From CAZMXS01 sp964570325 (GTDB taxonomy: Bacteria; Verrucomicrobiota; Kiritimatiellia; CAIQIC01; CAZMXS01), in assembly GCA_964570325.1 (NCBI GenBank), contig CAZMXS010000020.1, forward strand, positions 1 to 58,769: a stretch of 58,769 bases of DNA, in the 5' to 3' direction. The translations under genes and the position numbers were made by a program. The number at the start of each line of letters is the position of its first letter. Within the stretch, counting starts at the first letter, position 1. The notes below the pieces were generated by a model. It searched no databases, was not told the DNA's origin, and saw only the letters and a program-made list of their open reading frames with translations. Positions 1 to 8,208 of the stretch are shown one piece after another.

Positions 1-64
1 AACGTTAGCCCTCACCGGCGGCGAGCCCCTTGGGCGAGCCGTACGGTGAAGGGCCGGGTTCGGA
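1..64 (-). other. attC-like cassette recombination site, cut by window edge
   Basis: Read on the minus strand this is an imperfect hairpin. The outer arms (8-17 and 44-54) pair over ten bases with one bulged base, and the right-hand end reads TAACGTT, where the array's right core continues beyond the window. The left core TCCGAAC (58-64) is exactly complementary to the right core GTTCGGA of the next site at 233-239. Bulged arms and complementary cores are the defining shape of integron attC sites. Primary sequence conservation is weak, so the call rests on structure and on the repeated spacing with the sites to the right. Confidence 0.5.
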
Positions 65-232
65 TTTCTTTCCGTTTCCGTTCCCCACTCTTCCGAGCCC
101 ACCAGCAATCCGCGTTCTCTCGCCGCCGAATCTGGCGGGCACAGCGGCGGCCATCAACCTTCGTTTGCGGTTATCCGCTTTGTTCCGCCGCGAATCAGCG
201 CCCGCCAGGCGCCGCCACCGGCCAATTATTAT
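65..232 (-). other. cassette interior with no convincing gene
   Basis: This 170-base stretch lies between two attC-like sites. A minus-strand frame runs through it from a GTG at 244 to a stop at 5-7, but that frame starts inside one site and ends inside the other. Its product is rich in Gly, Arg and Ala with no recognisable domain. Small or non-coding cassettes are common in chromosomal integrons. I see no ribosome binding site that would support a protein. Confidence 0.3.
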
Positions 233-301
233 TCCGAACGTCACGCCTCACCGGATTCCGAACCCGCTGCGGGTGAGGAATACGGTAGGGCTTTGTTGAA
301 C
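233..301 (-). other. attC-like cassette recombination site
   Basis: On the minus strand the site begins with GTTCAACAAAGCC (289-301) and ends with ACGTTCGGA (233-241). The first seven bases, GTTCAAC, fit the attC left-core pattern RYYYAAC. Inside, CCTCACC pairs with GGTGAGG around a loop. The same 13-base start occurs in the site at 1839-1890, next to an unrelated gene. The end of the preceding gene runs into this site, as cassette genes often do. Confidence 0.6.
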
Positions 302-753
302 GTCTTCTGTTCTTCCTTGATTATCTCACGAATGCTCTCGAGTTCACTCAGGGGTTGGAAATCCTTGGGGTAGGTGGCCCAGAAGTATCCATGCGCAAAG
401 TCTAGAATCCAAATGCCGTCTTGGTTGAGCTGAAAGCTTATGGCTTTGGAGTTCCTCTTCTCCATTCCGGCCGCTGGCATTGAAAGTGAAATGGTACCGC
501 CGGCGACAACAACGGCATTGGTCTCCGAGTTCTTGAGGACCTCTCGGATTCGGATCTGTGCGACATCATAGGCATACGTGACGTCGCCAGGTGTGCTGTA
601 GACGTTCGTCTCTATTGATTCGATCATGCCGACAACCACTGTGGTGCTTGATCTGACAACGTTTGATAGGGGGATATCTGCAAAACAGGCCAATGCATCG
701 GTGCAGAGGGCTGCCCCCAGCAGCACCGAAATCAGTAGAATCATCCTTCTCAT
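241..753 (-). CDS. exported hypothetical protein in a gene cassette
   Basis: The product is 170 residues. I chose the ATG at 753, which gives a clear signal peptide (MRRMILLISVLLGAALCTDALA) and places the start just after the cassette boundary at 765-771. An upstream in-frame start at 843 would run through the boundary and the end of hicB. The mature part (CFADIPLSNVV onward) alternates beta-strand-like segments, including a VVVGMIESI stretch and a YDVAQIRIREVLK stretch reminiscent of exported beta-sandwich proteins. I do not recognise a family. The C-terminus (about 20 residues) is encoded by the attC-like site and is probably not structural. The function is unknown. Confidence 0.65.
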   Translation of the reverse strand: MRRMILLISVLLGAALCTDALACFADIPLSNVVRSSTTVVVGMIESIETNVYSTPGDVTYAYDVAQIRIREVLKNSETNAVVVAGGTISLSMPAAGMEKRNSKAISFQLNQDGIWILDFAHGYFWATYPKDFQPLSELESIREIIKEEQKTFNKALPYSSPAAGSESGEA

Positions 754-764
754 ATATCTCTTAC

Positions 765-813
765 GTCCAACGTCCGATGTCTCGGCATGGTCAGACCTCA
801 AGTGTTTGAAGTC
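765..813 (-). other. attC-like boundary (degenerate)
   Basis: The minus-strand right core GTTGGAC (765-771) fits the attC pattern GTTRRRY exactly. A hairpin of about eight pairs, GACTTCAA against TTGAGGTC, sits at 794-813. I could not find a matching left core, so this is the weakest of the five sites. Its position between two short unrelated genes on the same strand supports it. Confidence 0.35.
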
Positions 814-994
814 CGACGAAATGGGTGGGGTGACAATCCTCAACTTCGAGACACAGTTCCACGGCTTCTCGAACTCGCTTCATCAACGTATCCAAGGACT
901 TCGCTTGTGTGTGACACCCCTTCAATTCGGGTACTGTCGCCACAAGGTATCCCTCCGCGTCTTTCTCGATTATGACACGGAACTCACGCTTCAT
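791..994 (-). CDS. hicB: HicB-family antitoxin-like protein, no HicA partner
   Basis: This 67-residue protein matches the short HicB form: MKREFRVIIEKDAEGYLVAT, then VPELKGCHTQAKSLDTLMKR and a helix REAVELCLEVE, the partial RNase H-like fold that blocks the HicA toxin. There is no C-terminal DNA-binding helix. The start is supported by GAGGTG upstream of the ATG. HicB proteins normally pair with an adjacent 60-residue HicA mRNA interferase. The flanks here (753 below, 1126 above) leave no room for one, so it is an orphan. Toxin-antitoxin genes are frequent cargo in integron arrays, which fits the attC-like sites on both sides. It might neutralise a HicA elsewhere in the genome or have another role. 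Confidence 0.8.
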   Translation of the reverse strand: MKREFRVIIEKDAEGYLVATVPELKGCHTQAKSLDTLMKRVREAVELCLEVEDCHPTHFVGLQTLEV

Positions 995-1053
995 TTCTCA
1001 CCTCTATGCTGTGTGTTCCACTATGCCACATCACAAGCCTTTCTTCCAGAGCA

Positions 1054-1115
1054 TTCCAACGTCAAGGGTGAGCGGATTTGCGAGCCGTCGGCGGGGAGCA
1101 AATACGCTGAAGGCG
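1054..1115 (-). other. attC-like cassette recombination site
   Basis: On the minus strand AGCG and ATTTGC (1098-1108) pair with GCAAAT and CGCT (1071-1081), each arm carrying one unpaired base, and the site closes with TTGACGTTGGA (1055-1065). That gives the right core ACGTTGG shared with the neighbouring sites. The left core is not obvious. The site lies in the 131-base gap between the methyltransferase stop and the hicB start. Confidence 0.5.
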
Positions 1116-1125
1116 ATGGCTGCGG

Positions 1126-1830
1126 CTACTTCTTTCCGACAACGATCAACCTCTTGCTCCTTCGGGAGTACGGCTCACCGTCACGCCCGCCGTACATGGC
1201 TTCGACAGTCAAACCAGCCAGCTCAAATAGGCGGCGCATTTGTGCCGCCGTGTAGAGGCGAATGGACATACGATTATGTTGCTTCTTTCCGTTGCGGTCT
1301 GCAATCCAATCGGATTCCATCCGCTCGACAGGTTTGTTCCACCGATTCGTGATTGTGCAACCGCGCATGGCATGACAGGGAAGAAAATGCCGCAGCATGG
1401 CCTCACGGTTCGGTTGATCAACAAGCAATCGTCCCCCACTCCGCAGTGCGGAGGCGTAGCGATTGAGTACGGTAAGGTTGTCCGTCTCGCTGAAGTAGCC
1501 GAAGCTGCCGAGCCACGAGTAGGCGGCATGGAATTCTTCATAAAAGTCCATTGTCCGCAGGTCCATTGGCATGAATCGCCCGTTTTGCCCTTCACGTCGA
1601 AACCGGCCCGCTGCCCGTTTCGTGAAGGTTGACCGCAAGTCGATTCCGGTCATGTTGCAGCCACGCCGTGCCAGATGGATAGCGATTCGTCCCGCCCCAC
1701 AGGGCGCATCAAGGACATTCTGGCCGGAACGAAGGCGCAACGCCTTCGCGATGAATGCGGCCTCTTCCTCGCCCACATCGTCAGGCTTCAGCCACAGGTC
1801 ATCGGCAAATGTCTTTGTCCAGTCTTTCAT
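1126..1830 (-). CDS. class I SAM-dependent methyltransferase
   Basis: The product is 234 residues from the ATG at 1830, which gives MKDWTKTFADDLWLKPDDVG. Longer in-frame starts would cross the cassette boundary at 1839-1890. SAM-binding motif I is VLDAPCGAGRIAIHLARRG, followed by an acidic residue at the end of strand 2 (GIDL) and LRSGGRLLVD near strand 5. The overall order is that of Rossmann-fold small-molecule methyltransferases (Methyltransf_11/25 type). The C-terminal region (LFELAGLTVEAMYGGRDGEPY) resembles the substrate-side cap of SAM methyltransferases acting on sugars or small metabolites. The substrate cannot be inferred. No Shine-Dalgarno sequence is visible, so expression may depend on an array promoter to the right. 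Confidence 0.8.
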   Translation of the reverse strand: MKDWTKTFADDLWLKPDDVGEEEAAFIAKALRLRSGQNVLDAPCGAGRIAIHLARRGCNMTGIDLRSTFTKRAAGRFRREGQNGRFMPMDLRTMDFYEEFHAAYSWLGSFGYFSETDNLTVLNRYASALRSGGRLLVDQPNREAMLRHFLPCHAMRGCTITNRWNKPVERMESDWIADRNGKKQHNRMSIRLYTAAQMRRLFELAGLTVEAMYGGRDGEPYSRRSKRLIVVGKK

Positions 1831-1838
1831 ATCCGTCC

Positions 1839-1890
1839 GGCCAACGTTCGCCCTCAGCCGCGCCGCGTAGCAGCGTAGGCTTTGTTGAAC
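1839..1890 (-). other. attC-like site at the start of the cassette array
   Basis: On the minus strand this 52-base site starts GTTCAACAAAGCC and ends GAACGTTGGCC. Between them AGCC/GGCT, CGC/GCG and GC/GC pair around a TAC loop, with single unpaired bases between the blocks. Such extrahelical bases are characteristic of folded attC. It shares 13 bases with the site at 233-301. It could be the attC of a further cassette or the primary attI-type site, because a recombinase remnant reads away from it on the other strand. Confidence 0.55.
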
Positions 1891-2011
1891 CCAGCCGGCG
1901 CGGCGCCGGCAGATTGAAACCGTTCGGGCATCCATCCTAAAAAGCGCCTGGGATGTGGCCCGGCCGTACCACGCGGCCGGGCGAACAGCATCCCACAACC
2001 CAGGAGGCACC

Positions 2012-2368
2012 ATGATTACCGTACCCAATGCCGCGAATCTCCGTCAACGCATGATCGAGGAAATGCAACTGCGCCGTTTCTCGGAGCGCAGCATCGAGTC
2101 CTACTTGCGCGCCGTCAGCCAGCTCGCCGGCTTCTGCTGGAAGAGTCCGGACCTCGTCAGCGACGAGGAGTTGCGCGATTACTTCCTCTTCCTGCGCAAC
2201 CCGAAGCGCCTCGCCCGCGCCACCACCACCATCGCGCCCTGCGGCATCAAGCTCTTCTTCACCGCCGTGCTCAAACGCGACTGGACCACCATGGTCATCC
2301 CGCGCCCGCGCGCCGAGCACAAGCGGCCCGTCGTTCTCTCCGTCGCCGAGACCTGGCGCATGATGCGG
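2012..2368 (+). pseudogene. tyrosine recombinase, N-terminal fragment
   Basis: Translation from the ATG at 2012, preceded by CAGGAGG, gives a phage-integrase SAM-like core-binding domain: LRQRMIEEMQLRRFSERSIE, YLRAVSQLAGFCW, SDEELRDYFLFL, CGIKLFFTAVLKRDW and PVVLSVAE. This matches the N-terminal 115 or so residues of tyrosine recombinases, including those found beside IS91-like elements and, more distantly, IntI. After MMR (about 2365) the frame stays open to 2614 but the sequence no longer resembles the family. The catalytic domain with its Arg, His and Tyr residues is missing, so the gene is inactive. It is divergent from the cassette genes, the same arrangement as intI beside its array. 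Confidence 0.7.
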
Positions 2369-2538
2369 ACTTGGCGCTGGGGAACGGCGAGGTCTGTATG
2401 TGGCCCAGCCTACCCATGTCCTGAACCGGCCCGGGTTGGCGGTGCGCAGCCCGGTGGATATGTGAGCACCGGCAGACGGGCGCCATTCAGGTTCCCCACC
2501 AACTGCGTGGCGCTCAAAACAGTTGACGACCGCTTTGA

Positions 2539-3195
2539 ATGGGCGGTAAGTTATGCGACATGGGCGCGCGCATGCCAGACCGGCGGCGGGGGCAGATTCT
2601 CGACGCTGCATTGAAAGTTTTCGGGCGCAAGGGGTTCCAAGAGGCCACCATGGACGATGTGGCCCGCGAAGCCGGCATCAGCAAAGGTCTGTCCTTTTGG
2701 TATTTTCGGAGCAAGGATGCCTTGGTTGAAGCCATCCTTGAACACCTGCTTGAGCAGGATGCCTTGGGCATGGAAGCAGTGGCCAACACCCCCGGTCCCG
2801 TCCGCAAACGGATTCTGGATTACGTGAAAGCGCAGGATGGTGAAATCCGGCGTTTTTCAACCGTCATGCCGTTGGTGTACGAGTTTTACGCGCGCATCAT
2901 GCGCAGCCAGCGAGTCCGCAAGCTGGTCCGGGATTCTCATCGCCGTCAAAAAAAAGCCATTATCGCCATCATCCGTCAAGGTATCCGGTCAGGGGAATTG
3001 GCGACCTCGAATCCAGACGCCGTGGCGGAGATGTTCCTGGCCTTGTCCGAGGGAATTTTCTTGCGTTGGACAGCCGAACCCGATGACCGGCACTGGCAGG
3101 AACGGGCCCAGTTCGCCGTGCGCCTGATTCTGGACGGCATCCGGGCGCCGGCCAAACCGTCTCGCCGCCCAAAAAAAGCTCGATCCGGCCATTGA
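2539..3195 (+). CDS. TetR/AcrR family transcriptional regulator
   Basis: The product is up to 218 residues. The N-terminal helix-turn-helix is canonical: RGQILDAALKVFGRKGFQEA, TMDDVAREAGISKGLSFWYF and RSKDALVEAILEH. The C-terminal ligand domain resembles TetR_C_11/6-type domains, with RRFSTVMPLVYEFYARIMRS and VAEMFLALSEGIFLRW. Three in-frame ATGs (2539, 2560, 2572) precede the domain; family members often start with MPDRR-like residues, so 2572 is possible and none has a strong ribosome binding site. The tail is basic (KPSRRPKKARSGH). No target operon is adjacent in the usual divergent arrangement. Confidence 0.85.
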   Translation: MGGKLCDMGARMPDRRRGQILDAALKVFGRKGFQEATMDDVAREAGISKGLSFWYFRSKDALVEAILEHLLEQDALGMEAVANTPGPVRKRILDYVKAQDGEIRRFSTVMPLVYEFYARIMRSQRVRKLVRDSHRRQKKAIIAIIRQGIRSGELATSNPDAVAEMFLALSEGIFLRWTAEPDDRHWQERAQFAVRLILDGIRAPAKPSRRPKKARSGH

Positions 3196-3370
3196 GGGCG
3201 ATCCGTCTTCATTCTTTGCCAGCTTGCGGATCAACGGCGGCTTTTGCGACTTTGCCGCTCACATGAGTTTGAGCAGTCTGCCCACCTGCGGGGATAACAC
3301 TCCCGCAGCACGTTCCATCCCCGGCGTAACCATTCCGAGCCCTTATCCCATTGTCTGTCGCCGTCCTGGA

Positions 3371-3456
3371 TGGTGCCCGGGGCGGGGATCGAACCCGCAC
3401 GACCTTGCGGTCAACGGATTTTAAGTCCGTTGCGTCTGCCATTTCGCCACCCGGGC
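3371..3456 (-). tRNA. tRNA-Leu (anticodon UAA)
   Basis: The minus strand folds as a class II tRNA of 86 bases including an encoded CCA. The acceptor is GCCCGGG paired with CCCGGGC, then A and CCA. The anticodon arm is ACGGA-CTTAAAA-TCCGT with TAA at the anticodon. The long variable arm GACC-GCAA-GGTC is typical of leucine tRNAs, and the T arm is GCGGG-TTCGATC-CCCGC. The truncated recombinase upstream makes this tRNA a possible integration site, but I found no duplicated tRNA end in the window. Confidence 0.96.
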
Positions 3457-3645
3457 GCACCCAAACCGGCCGGCCGACAGGGTTTACCATCGGCAGTCAT
3501 GAGCATAGCGCACATCAACAAACGGGGCAATATCGCGAAAGTTCCGGGATGTGCTCCGCGGGGCGCGCTGCTGGGAGCATGGGTATCTTGTCTCGAACAT
3601 TGCGCTATTCACTCCTGTCTATTATGTGTATAGGTCAGATCACAC

Positions 3646-5121
3646 ATGGCTTTTGCGTATTTCCAGCGCCTTTGTCTGCTAACCGGTGTATTGCTGGCCG
3701 GGATGTTGACTGATCCGGAACCTGCCCGCGCCGCCAATCGGCTGTATGTGGTGACCGATTTGGGTACACTAGGCGGCGATTATGCAGTGGCCACAGACCT
3801 GAACGATGAGTCTCAAGTGGTCGGCCAGACAACCGACACCAACGGCATGGGATGGGCGTTTGTCTGGAAAAATGGCCGCATGGAAAACCTCGGCGCCCTG
3901 CCGGGCGGAAGCAACAGCAAAGCTTACGCGGTCAACAACCGCGGACATATTGCGGGCCTCGCGGAACGCGGTGAAGCCTGCGATATTTTCGCGACTTCCA
4001 CGCATGCGTTCCTGTTCACCAACGGTGTTATGGGCGATGTCAATGCCGGCAATGGCTGCATCAGCATCGGCTATAGCGTGAACGACCATGATCAGGTGGT
4101 CGGGATGTATTTCAAACCCGGCGAGTATGTCTTCCGCGCCTTCCTGTTCAATCCTGAAAACGATCAATTCACCGATTTGAGCGCTATTTCGACCTATTGG
4201 GGCGACAGCGGTCGGAGTTGGGCCGGCGATGTCAACTCCGCGACCCAAGTGGTCGGTTCCATGACCAAATGGGATCAGGGGGTCTTTTACAGTTGGATGC
4301 CTTATTTCTGGCAAGACGCGAATGGCGACGGCACCGGCGATGTCAACGAATTTGTCGAATTGCGCCTTTTAAGTCCCAGCGGCCATCACGGGTCGGCATG
4401 GAGCATCAACAGCAAAGGACAGGTGGTCGGCGGCGCCGATGTGGTGTCATATCAAACACCGGCCTACAGCCATGCCTACCTCGTAACGCCCGAGGATCAC
4501 ACTTGGTTTCGCGACACCAATGACGATCTGGTTAACGATCTGATGTTGGATCTGGGCACCCTCGGCGGAACGAAATCCGAGGCGCTCGACATCAATGATT
4601 CCGGCGCCATCGTCGGTTACTCGACCCTCGCCGACAATACCACCACCAACGCTTTCCTCTGGGAAAATGGCGTCATGCTGAACCTTAACGATTGCATTCC
4701 ACCCGACAGCGGCTGGGCTTTACAGCAAGCCTGGAGCATCAATCGTGACGGCGACATTACCGGGTTTGGCGTCTATTCCGGCCAGACCCGGGGGTTTCTG
4801 CTCTCGACTCCGTTGCGAGTGGTCGAGAACACGCCCACCGGCGCCTGCTATGAAGTCGTGCTGACCAACAAACACGATGTGGTCGTCACCCAGACAGTAA
4901 TGAACGTGGAAAAAAACGTCATGCGTTGGTCGCGCGGCTGGACCGTCCTCGACACCTCGTCGGTTTACACGCTCGAATACCGGGACTGGGCCGGAGGCGA
5001 CTGGCAGATCGTCGCCCCCACTGACCAGTGGCCCATCACGGGCACCCTGTGGACCAACACACTGGACCCCCACCTCGCGGGCCGCCTCTTCCGTGTCCGC
5101 GCCACATCTACCAACAACTGA
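3646..5121 (+). CDS. exported HAF-repeat protein
   Basis: The product is 491 residues with a signal peptide ending ARA-AN. It carries HAF-type extracellular repeats: units with DLGTLGG, A.DLN(D/N)..QVVG, G...AFVWKNG.MENLG and AFLFTNGVM. At least five units can be counted up to about residue 390, where AFLWENGVMLNLNDC ends the series. These repeats are predicted to form beta-propeller-like exported domains in many environmental bacteria, but no biochemical role is established. The last 100 residues (YTLEYRDWAGGDWQIVAP to GRLFRVRATSTNN) resemble the C-terminal beta-domain ending in FRVR seen in other exported proteins of this window. It ends 20 bases from the convergent DUF4340 gene with no clear terminator between them. 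Confidence 0.8.
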   Translation: MAFAYFQRLCLLTGVLLAGMLTDPEPARAANRLYVVTDLGTLGGDYAVATDLNDESQVVGQTTDTNGMGWAFVWKNGRMENLGALPGGSNSKAYAVNNRGHIAGLAERGEACDIFATSTHAFLFTNGVMGDVNAGNGCISIGYSVNDHDQVVGMYFKPGEYVFRAFLFNPENDQFTDLSAISTYWGDSGRSWAGDVNSATQVVGSMTKWDQGVFYSWMPYFWQDANGDGTGDVNEFVELRLLSPSGHHGSAWSINSKGQVVGGADVVSYQTPAYSHAYLVTPEDHTWFRDTNDDLVNDLMLDLGTLGGTKSEALDINDSGAIVGYSTLADNTTTNAFLWENGVMLNLNDCIPPDSGWALQQAWSINRDGDITGFGVYSGQTRGFLLSTPLRVVENTPTGACYEVVLTNKHDVVVTQTVMNVEKNVMRWSRGWTVLDTSSVYTLEYRDWAGGDWQIVAPTDQWPITGTLWTNTLDPHLAGRLFRVRATSTNN

Positions 5122-5141
5122 CGCCCTAGATTTTAGCCGGC

Positions 5142-6317
5142 TCATTCCTCCGGCAACGGCGGAGGCGTTTCCACAGCGGCCGGCGCGTCTTCAGATTCCG
5201 CCGACGGCTGGGCCGGCGGCGCATTGGTCGCGCCCGTCAGTGAAAGGACCAAAGCCTCCCGCGCCATCGTCATGTTGCCAACATCATATTGACGCAGCAC
5301 ATAAATCCACCGACTGAAAAACTCGTTATCCTCCGTGGCCTGCCGGGCCAGCGCGGCATCGGCCGCCGCCGTGGTATTGGTTGCGCCCTCCGGCGCCGGC
5401 GGCGGCTCGTACGCCACTGACAGGGTGGCGTACTGCCCATCCCCCGCATCGAGCCGGGCGCCGATCCGAACCGTGTAAACCAATCCCTCCGAGGTTCGGG
5501 CCATATACTCCGCCGGCTTCTCCAAACCGGCATCCGCGCGGGTAATGAACGGCTCGGCGATGCGAATCATTTCCAGGTTTTCCAGCGTCCGGGCTACGCG
5601 CCGGGCCTCATCCTGTTTAACGGTTTCGCCTTCCGCCAGGCCTTTCATGGAAAAGACGCCGTTGGTTGTAGCCGTCAATGTATATGCCGCGCCTTCCGCG
5701 TTGCGCACCCGCACCTCGCTGACCGCGTTGGGCGCCAGTTGGATCAAGCGGCGCCGCAGCCACTCCTGGCTCTGGGCCGGCAAAGCATCGAAAAATTCCT
5801 TGGTAATGATAACGGGCCCATCACCGGCGCGCATGTATTGGCCGTCCGGCATGCCGCTCATCTCCGTGCCGCCGCGGTGATGCGGGCGGCCGATATAAAG
5901 CCGCGCCAGTTCGCGCCCGGCTTCATCCGACAGCGTGATCGAGGTCGGCGCCGGCCGGTTGCTGACCGTCGCCAACCCGAACTCCTCCAAGTATTTTTCA
6001 CCGCTGCGAACAACCTGCCCGACGCGCAACTCGTAAAGTTTGGTCAGCGTCTCGGCCACGCGGTCAAAATCGGCGGGGTAGCCCTGACTGGTCGCCACGG
6101 TCCAGCGGCCCGCCACTCGCGAGACAACCGCGCTTGAGCCGTTCAGGTAGACGTCAATTCGACTCACCGCGTTTACGTCGAGGTCCGGCAGCACCGTCTC
6201 ATCAATCGCCATCGAATCGTCCGGGCGCGAAACCGCCGGCGTCTTGCGCAGCCAGAACACGATGGACGCGAGGATCGCCAACAGGATCACCAACATCAGC
6301 AATGTGCGTGTCTTCAT
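5142..6317 (-). CDS. DUF4340 domain protein of a Gld-type ABC operon
   Basis: The 391-residue product has an N-terminal membrane anchor (LLMLVILLAILASIVFWL) followed by a periplasmic DUF4340 region (VSRIDVYLNGSSAVVSRVAG, WTVATSQGYPADFDRV and a second repeat at VSEVRVRNAEGAAYTLTATT). The C-terminus is proline and acid rich. DUF4340 proteins commonly sit at the end of GldA/F/G-like ABC operons and probably interact with the GldG-like subunit; their activity is not known. The start at 6317 has GAGGTAACGAAGG upstream, and the gene follows the GldG-like gene by 18 bases, so co-translation is likely. Confidence 0.85.
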   Translation of the reverse strand: MKTRTLLMLVILLAILASIVFWLRKTPAVSRPDDSMAIDETVLPDLDVNAVSRIDVYLNGSSAVVSRVAGRWTVATSQGYPADFDRVAETLTKLYELRVGQVVRSGEKYLEEFGLATVSNRPAPTSITLSDEAGRELARLYIGRPHHRGGTEMSGMPDGQYMRAGDGPVIITKEFFDALPAQSQEWLRRRLIQLAPNAVSEVRVRNAEGAAYTLTATTNGVFSMKGLAEGETVKQDEARRVARTLENLEMIRIAEPFITRADAGLEKPAEYMARTSEGLVYTVRIGARLDAGDGQYATLSVAYEPPPAPEGATNTTAAADAALARQATEDNEFFSRWIYVLRQYDVGNMTMAREALVLSLTGATNAPPAQPSAESEDAPAAVETPPPLPEE

Positions 6318-6335
6318 CCTTCGTTACCTCCTCGA

Positions 6336-8195
6336 TCAAGCCCCGGCCCGGGCGCGGCGCCAGGCGCCGCGCGCCACACCGAAGAGCGCCACCAGCGCCG
6401 GCACGGCCACGATATTGAGCACCTTCAACTTGATCCCCAGCACTTCAATATCGTACCGCAGGTTCTTGCGAACCTCTTTCAGCTCCCGTTCCGTCTGAAA
6501 CTGCTCCTGCCGGAACTGCTCGATTTCTTTTTTCTGCTCCGGACTGAGGATAAATCGTTGGTCTTTGTCCTTATTCATTTCCAGTTCGCGCAAGCGGGCC
6601 TGGGTCTTCTGCAATTTCTCCGTCAACTTGCGCTCTTCGGCCTGCCACCGCTCCTGCGCCGCCTTCTCGAGTTCCACCACGCGCGTGAACGGCCGGTCAT
6701 AGGTGCCGCGGCTGCGCAGGCCGATCAAGGCTTCGCTCCCGCTCAACTGCTCCACCATATTCAGCAGGAAATTAAGATTGTCGTTGGCCAGTTGCGCCAC
6801 ACTCTGCCCAAAGAAATTCATTTGTTCGACGGCGTACTGATCGCTGATGAAGTCAGCGTCGCCCACCAGGACCACGACGGCGTCGTTCGTACCCTGCGCC
6901 AGCGGCGTCTGCGCGCCGGCCAGCACATTGGAACCGGACAACCCGCCGGGGAACGCGCTGGGGAAGCGCCCCTTCAGCCGCAGCGCAATCGGCAACGGCC
7001 GTCCGAGCTTTTCGAATTCCTTGCGCGTATCATAGAAACCCATCATCAAACCGCTGGAATCCACCAACCCCGCCTCATCCGACGAATGCAACAGGATTTC
7101 CATGGTGAGATTGGCATTGGGCTTTCCAGTAAACGCGCCGACAAACGGCAACATCAGATAGTTGAGCAGACTGGTGGCCACGTCATCGCGGTTGACATTG
7201 TTTTCGCGCAAGGAGAGCCACGAGGGGCTGCGTTCCGCGCGATCCGGCCCGACGCGAATCGGTGTGCCGGCGCGTAAATCCGCAATCATTTTGCCCGGGT
7301 CCATGCCAATGCCCCAAGCTTCCGAGAGCCGGTTCAGGTCCGAGCGGGCCGCCTGGCCGCCGTACATCCCCTCCTCCGACTGGGCGGCCACCAGGCACGC
7401 CGGGTCCACAAACGCCAGCACCCGCCCACCGCGCATGATATACTGATCCACCGCATACCAAACCTGTTCACTCAAGTTACGGGGGTGGATCAGCAGCAGC
7501 AGGTCCGTGCCCGGCGGGATATCCGGCAGATTCTCGCTGATCTGCGTCACCTCATATTGCTTGCGCAATTCGCTGATGGCGATCCACGGGGGCTGACCGC
7601 GGCCCATCGGCATCATCATCTGGGGCGAACCCATGACCGGCAGCGAACTGATGACGGCCACGCGCGGCTTGCGCTCCTGGTTGACCTCGTTGATCAGGCG
7701 GGTGACCAGATATTCCAACTGCGGCTCGATCTGCGGCGAGAGGAACGGCAGCGCCGCCTCGCGGGAGCCCGACACCGCAACCAGGCCCAGGTACAACTTT
7801 GGCCCCTCGCCGAGCATGGTCAGGCCGCGACCGGTCAACCCATACCGATCCGCCCATTCCTCGGCATCGGAGTCCGGCCGCGGGTCATAGGTCTCGACCA
7901 ACACCTTGCCGCCGCTCTTGAGTTCATACTCCTTCAGCAGATCCCGAATCCGGCGGGCATACTGCTTGACCGGCACGGGAATGCCCGGCGCGCTTTCTGA
8001 AAAATAGAATTTCAGCGTCACATCCCGCTGCAATTCCTTCAGCAACTGCCGGGTCCCATCCGAAAGAGTGAACAGTTTTTCGTCGGTCAAGTCGGCGCGG
8101 ATGCGGACTCCGGAGAAGATAACATTGATCAAGATAAGAATCGCCAGGATGATTAGCACCCCGACAACGCCCTGAATTTTTCGGCCTGTGTTCAT
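6336..8195 (-). CDS. GldG-like ABC transport system auxiliary protein
   Basis: The 619-residue membrane protein has an N-terminal TM helix (GVVGVLIILAILILINVIFS) and a large periplasmic region that begins RADLTDEKLFTLSDGTRQLL, the hallmark of GldG/ABC_transp_aux proteins. The core contains VAVISSLPVMG, DLLLLIHPRNLSEQVWYAVD, GRVLAFVDP and VVLVGDADFISD. Near the C-terminus a charged coiled coil (about 520-590) precedes a last TM segment with a basic end. In Bacteroidota this family supports gliding; in other phyla it forms an exporter of unknown cargo. The start is supported by CGGAGG, and the permease gene ends 13 bases upstream. Confidence 0.85.
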   Translation of the reverse strand: MNTGRKIQGVVGVLIILAILILINVIFSGVRIRADLTDEKLFTLSDGTRQLLKELQRDVTLKFYFSESAPGIPVPVKQYARRIRDLLKEYELKSGGKVLVETYDPRPDSDAEEWADRYGLTGRGLTMLGEGPKLYLGLVAVSGSREAALPFLSPQIEPQLEYLVTRLINEVNQERKPRVAVISSLPVMGSPQMMMPMGRGQPPWIAISELRKQYEVTQISENLPDIPPGTDLLLLIHPRNLSEQVWYAVDQYIMRGGRVLAFVDPACLVAAQSEEGMYGGQAARSDLNRLSEAWGIGMDPGKMIADLRAGTPIRVGPDRAERSPSWLSLRENNVNRDDVATSLLNYLMLPFVGAFTGKPNANLTMEILLHSSDEAGLVDSSGLMMGFYDTRKEFEKLGRPLPIALRLKGRFPSAFPGGLSGSNVLAGAQTPLAQGTNDAVVVLVGDADFISDQYAVEQMNFFGQSVAQLANDNLNFLLNMVEQLSGSEALIGLRSRGTYDRPFTRVVELEKAAQERWQAEERKLTEKLQKTQARLRELEMNKDKDQRFILSPEQKKEIEQFRQEQFQTERELKEVRKNLRYDIEVLGIKLKVLNIVAVPALVALFGVARGAWRRARAGA

Positions 8196-8208
8196 GGAAG
8201 CCTCCGGG

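Noticed and set aside
3597..3625. Promoter for the HAF-repeat gene (TTGCGC with TATTAT)
   Set aside because: The spacing is 14 bases, outside the workable range, so I do not list it as a promoter.
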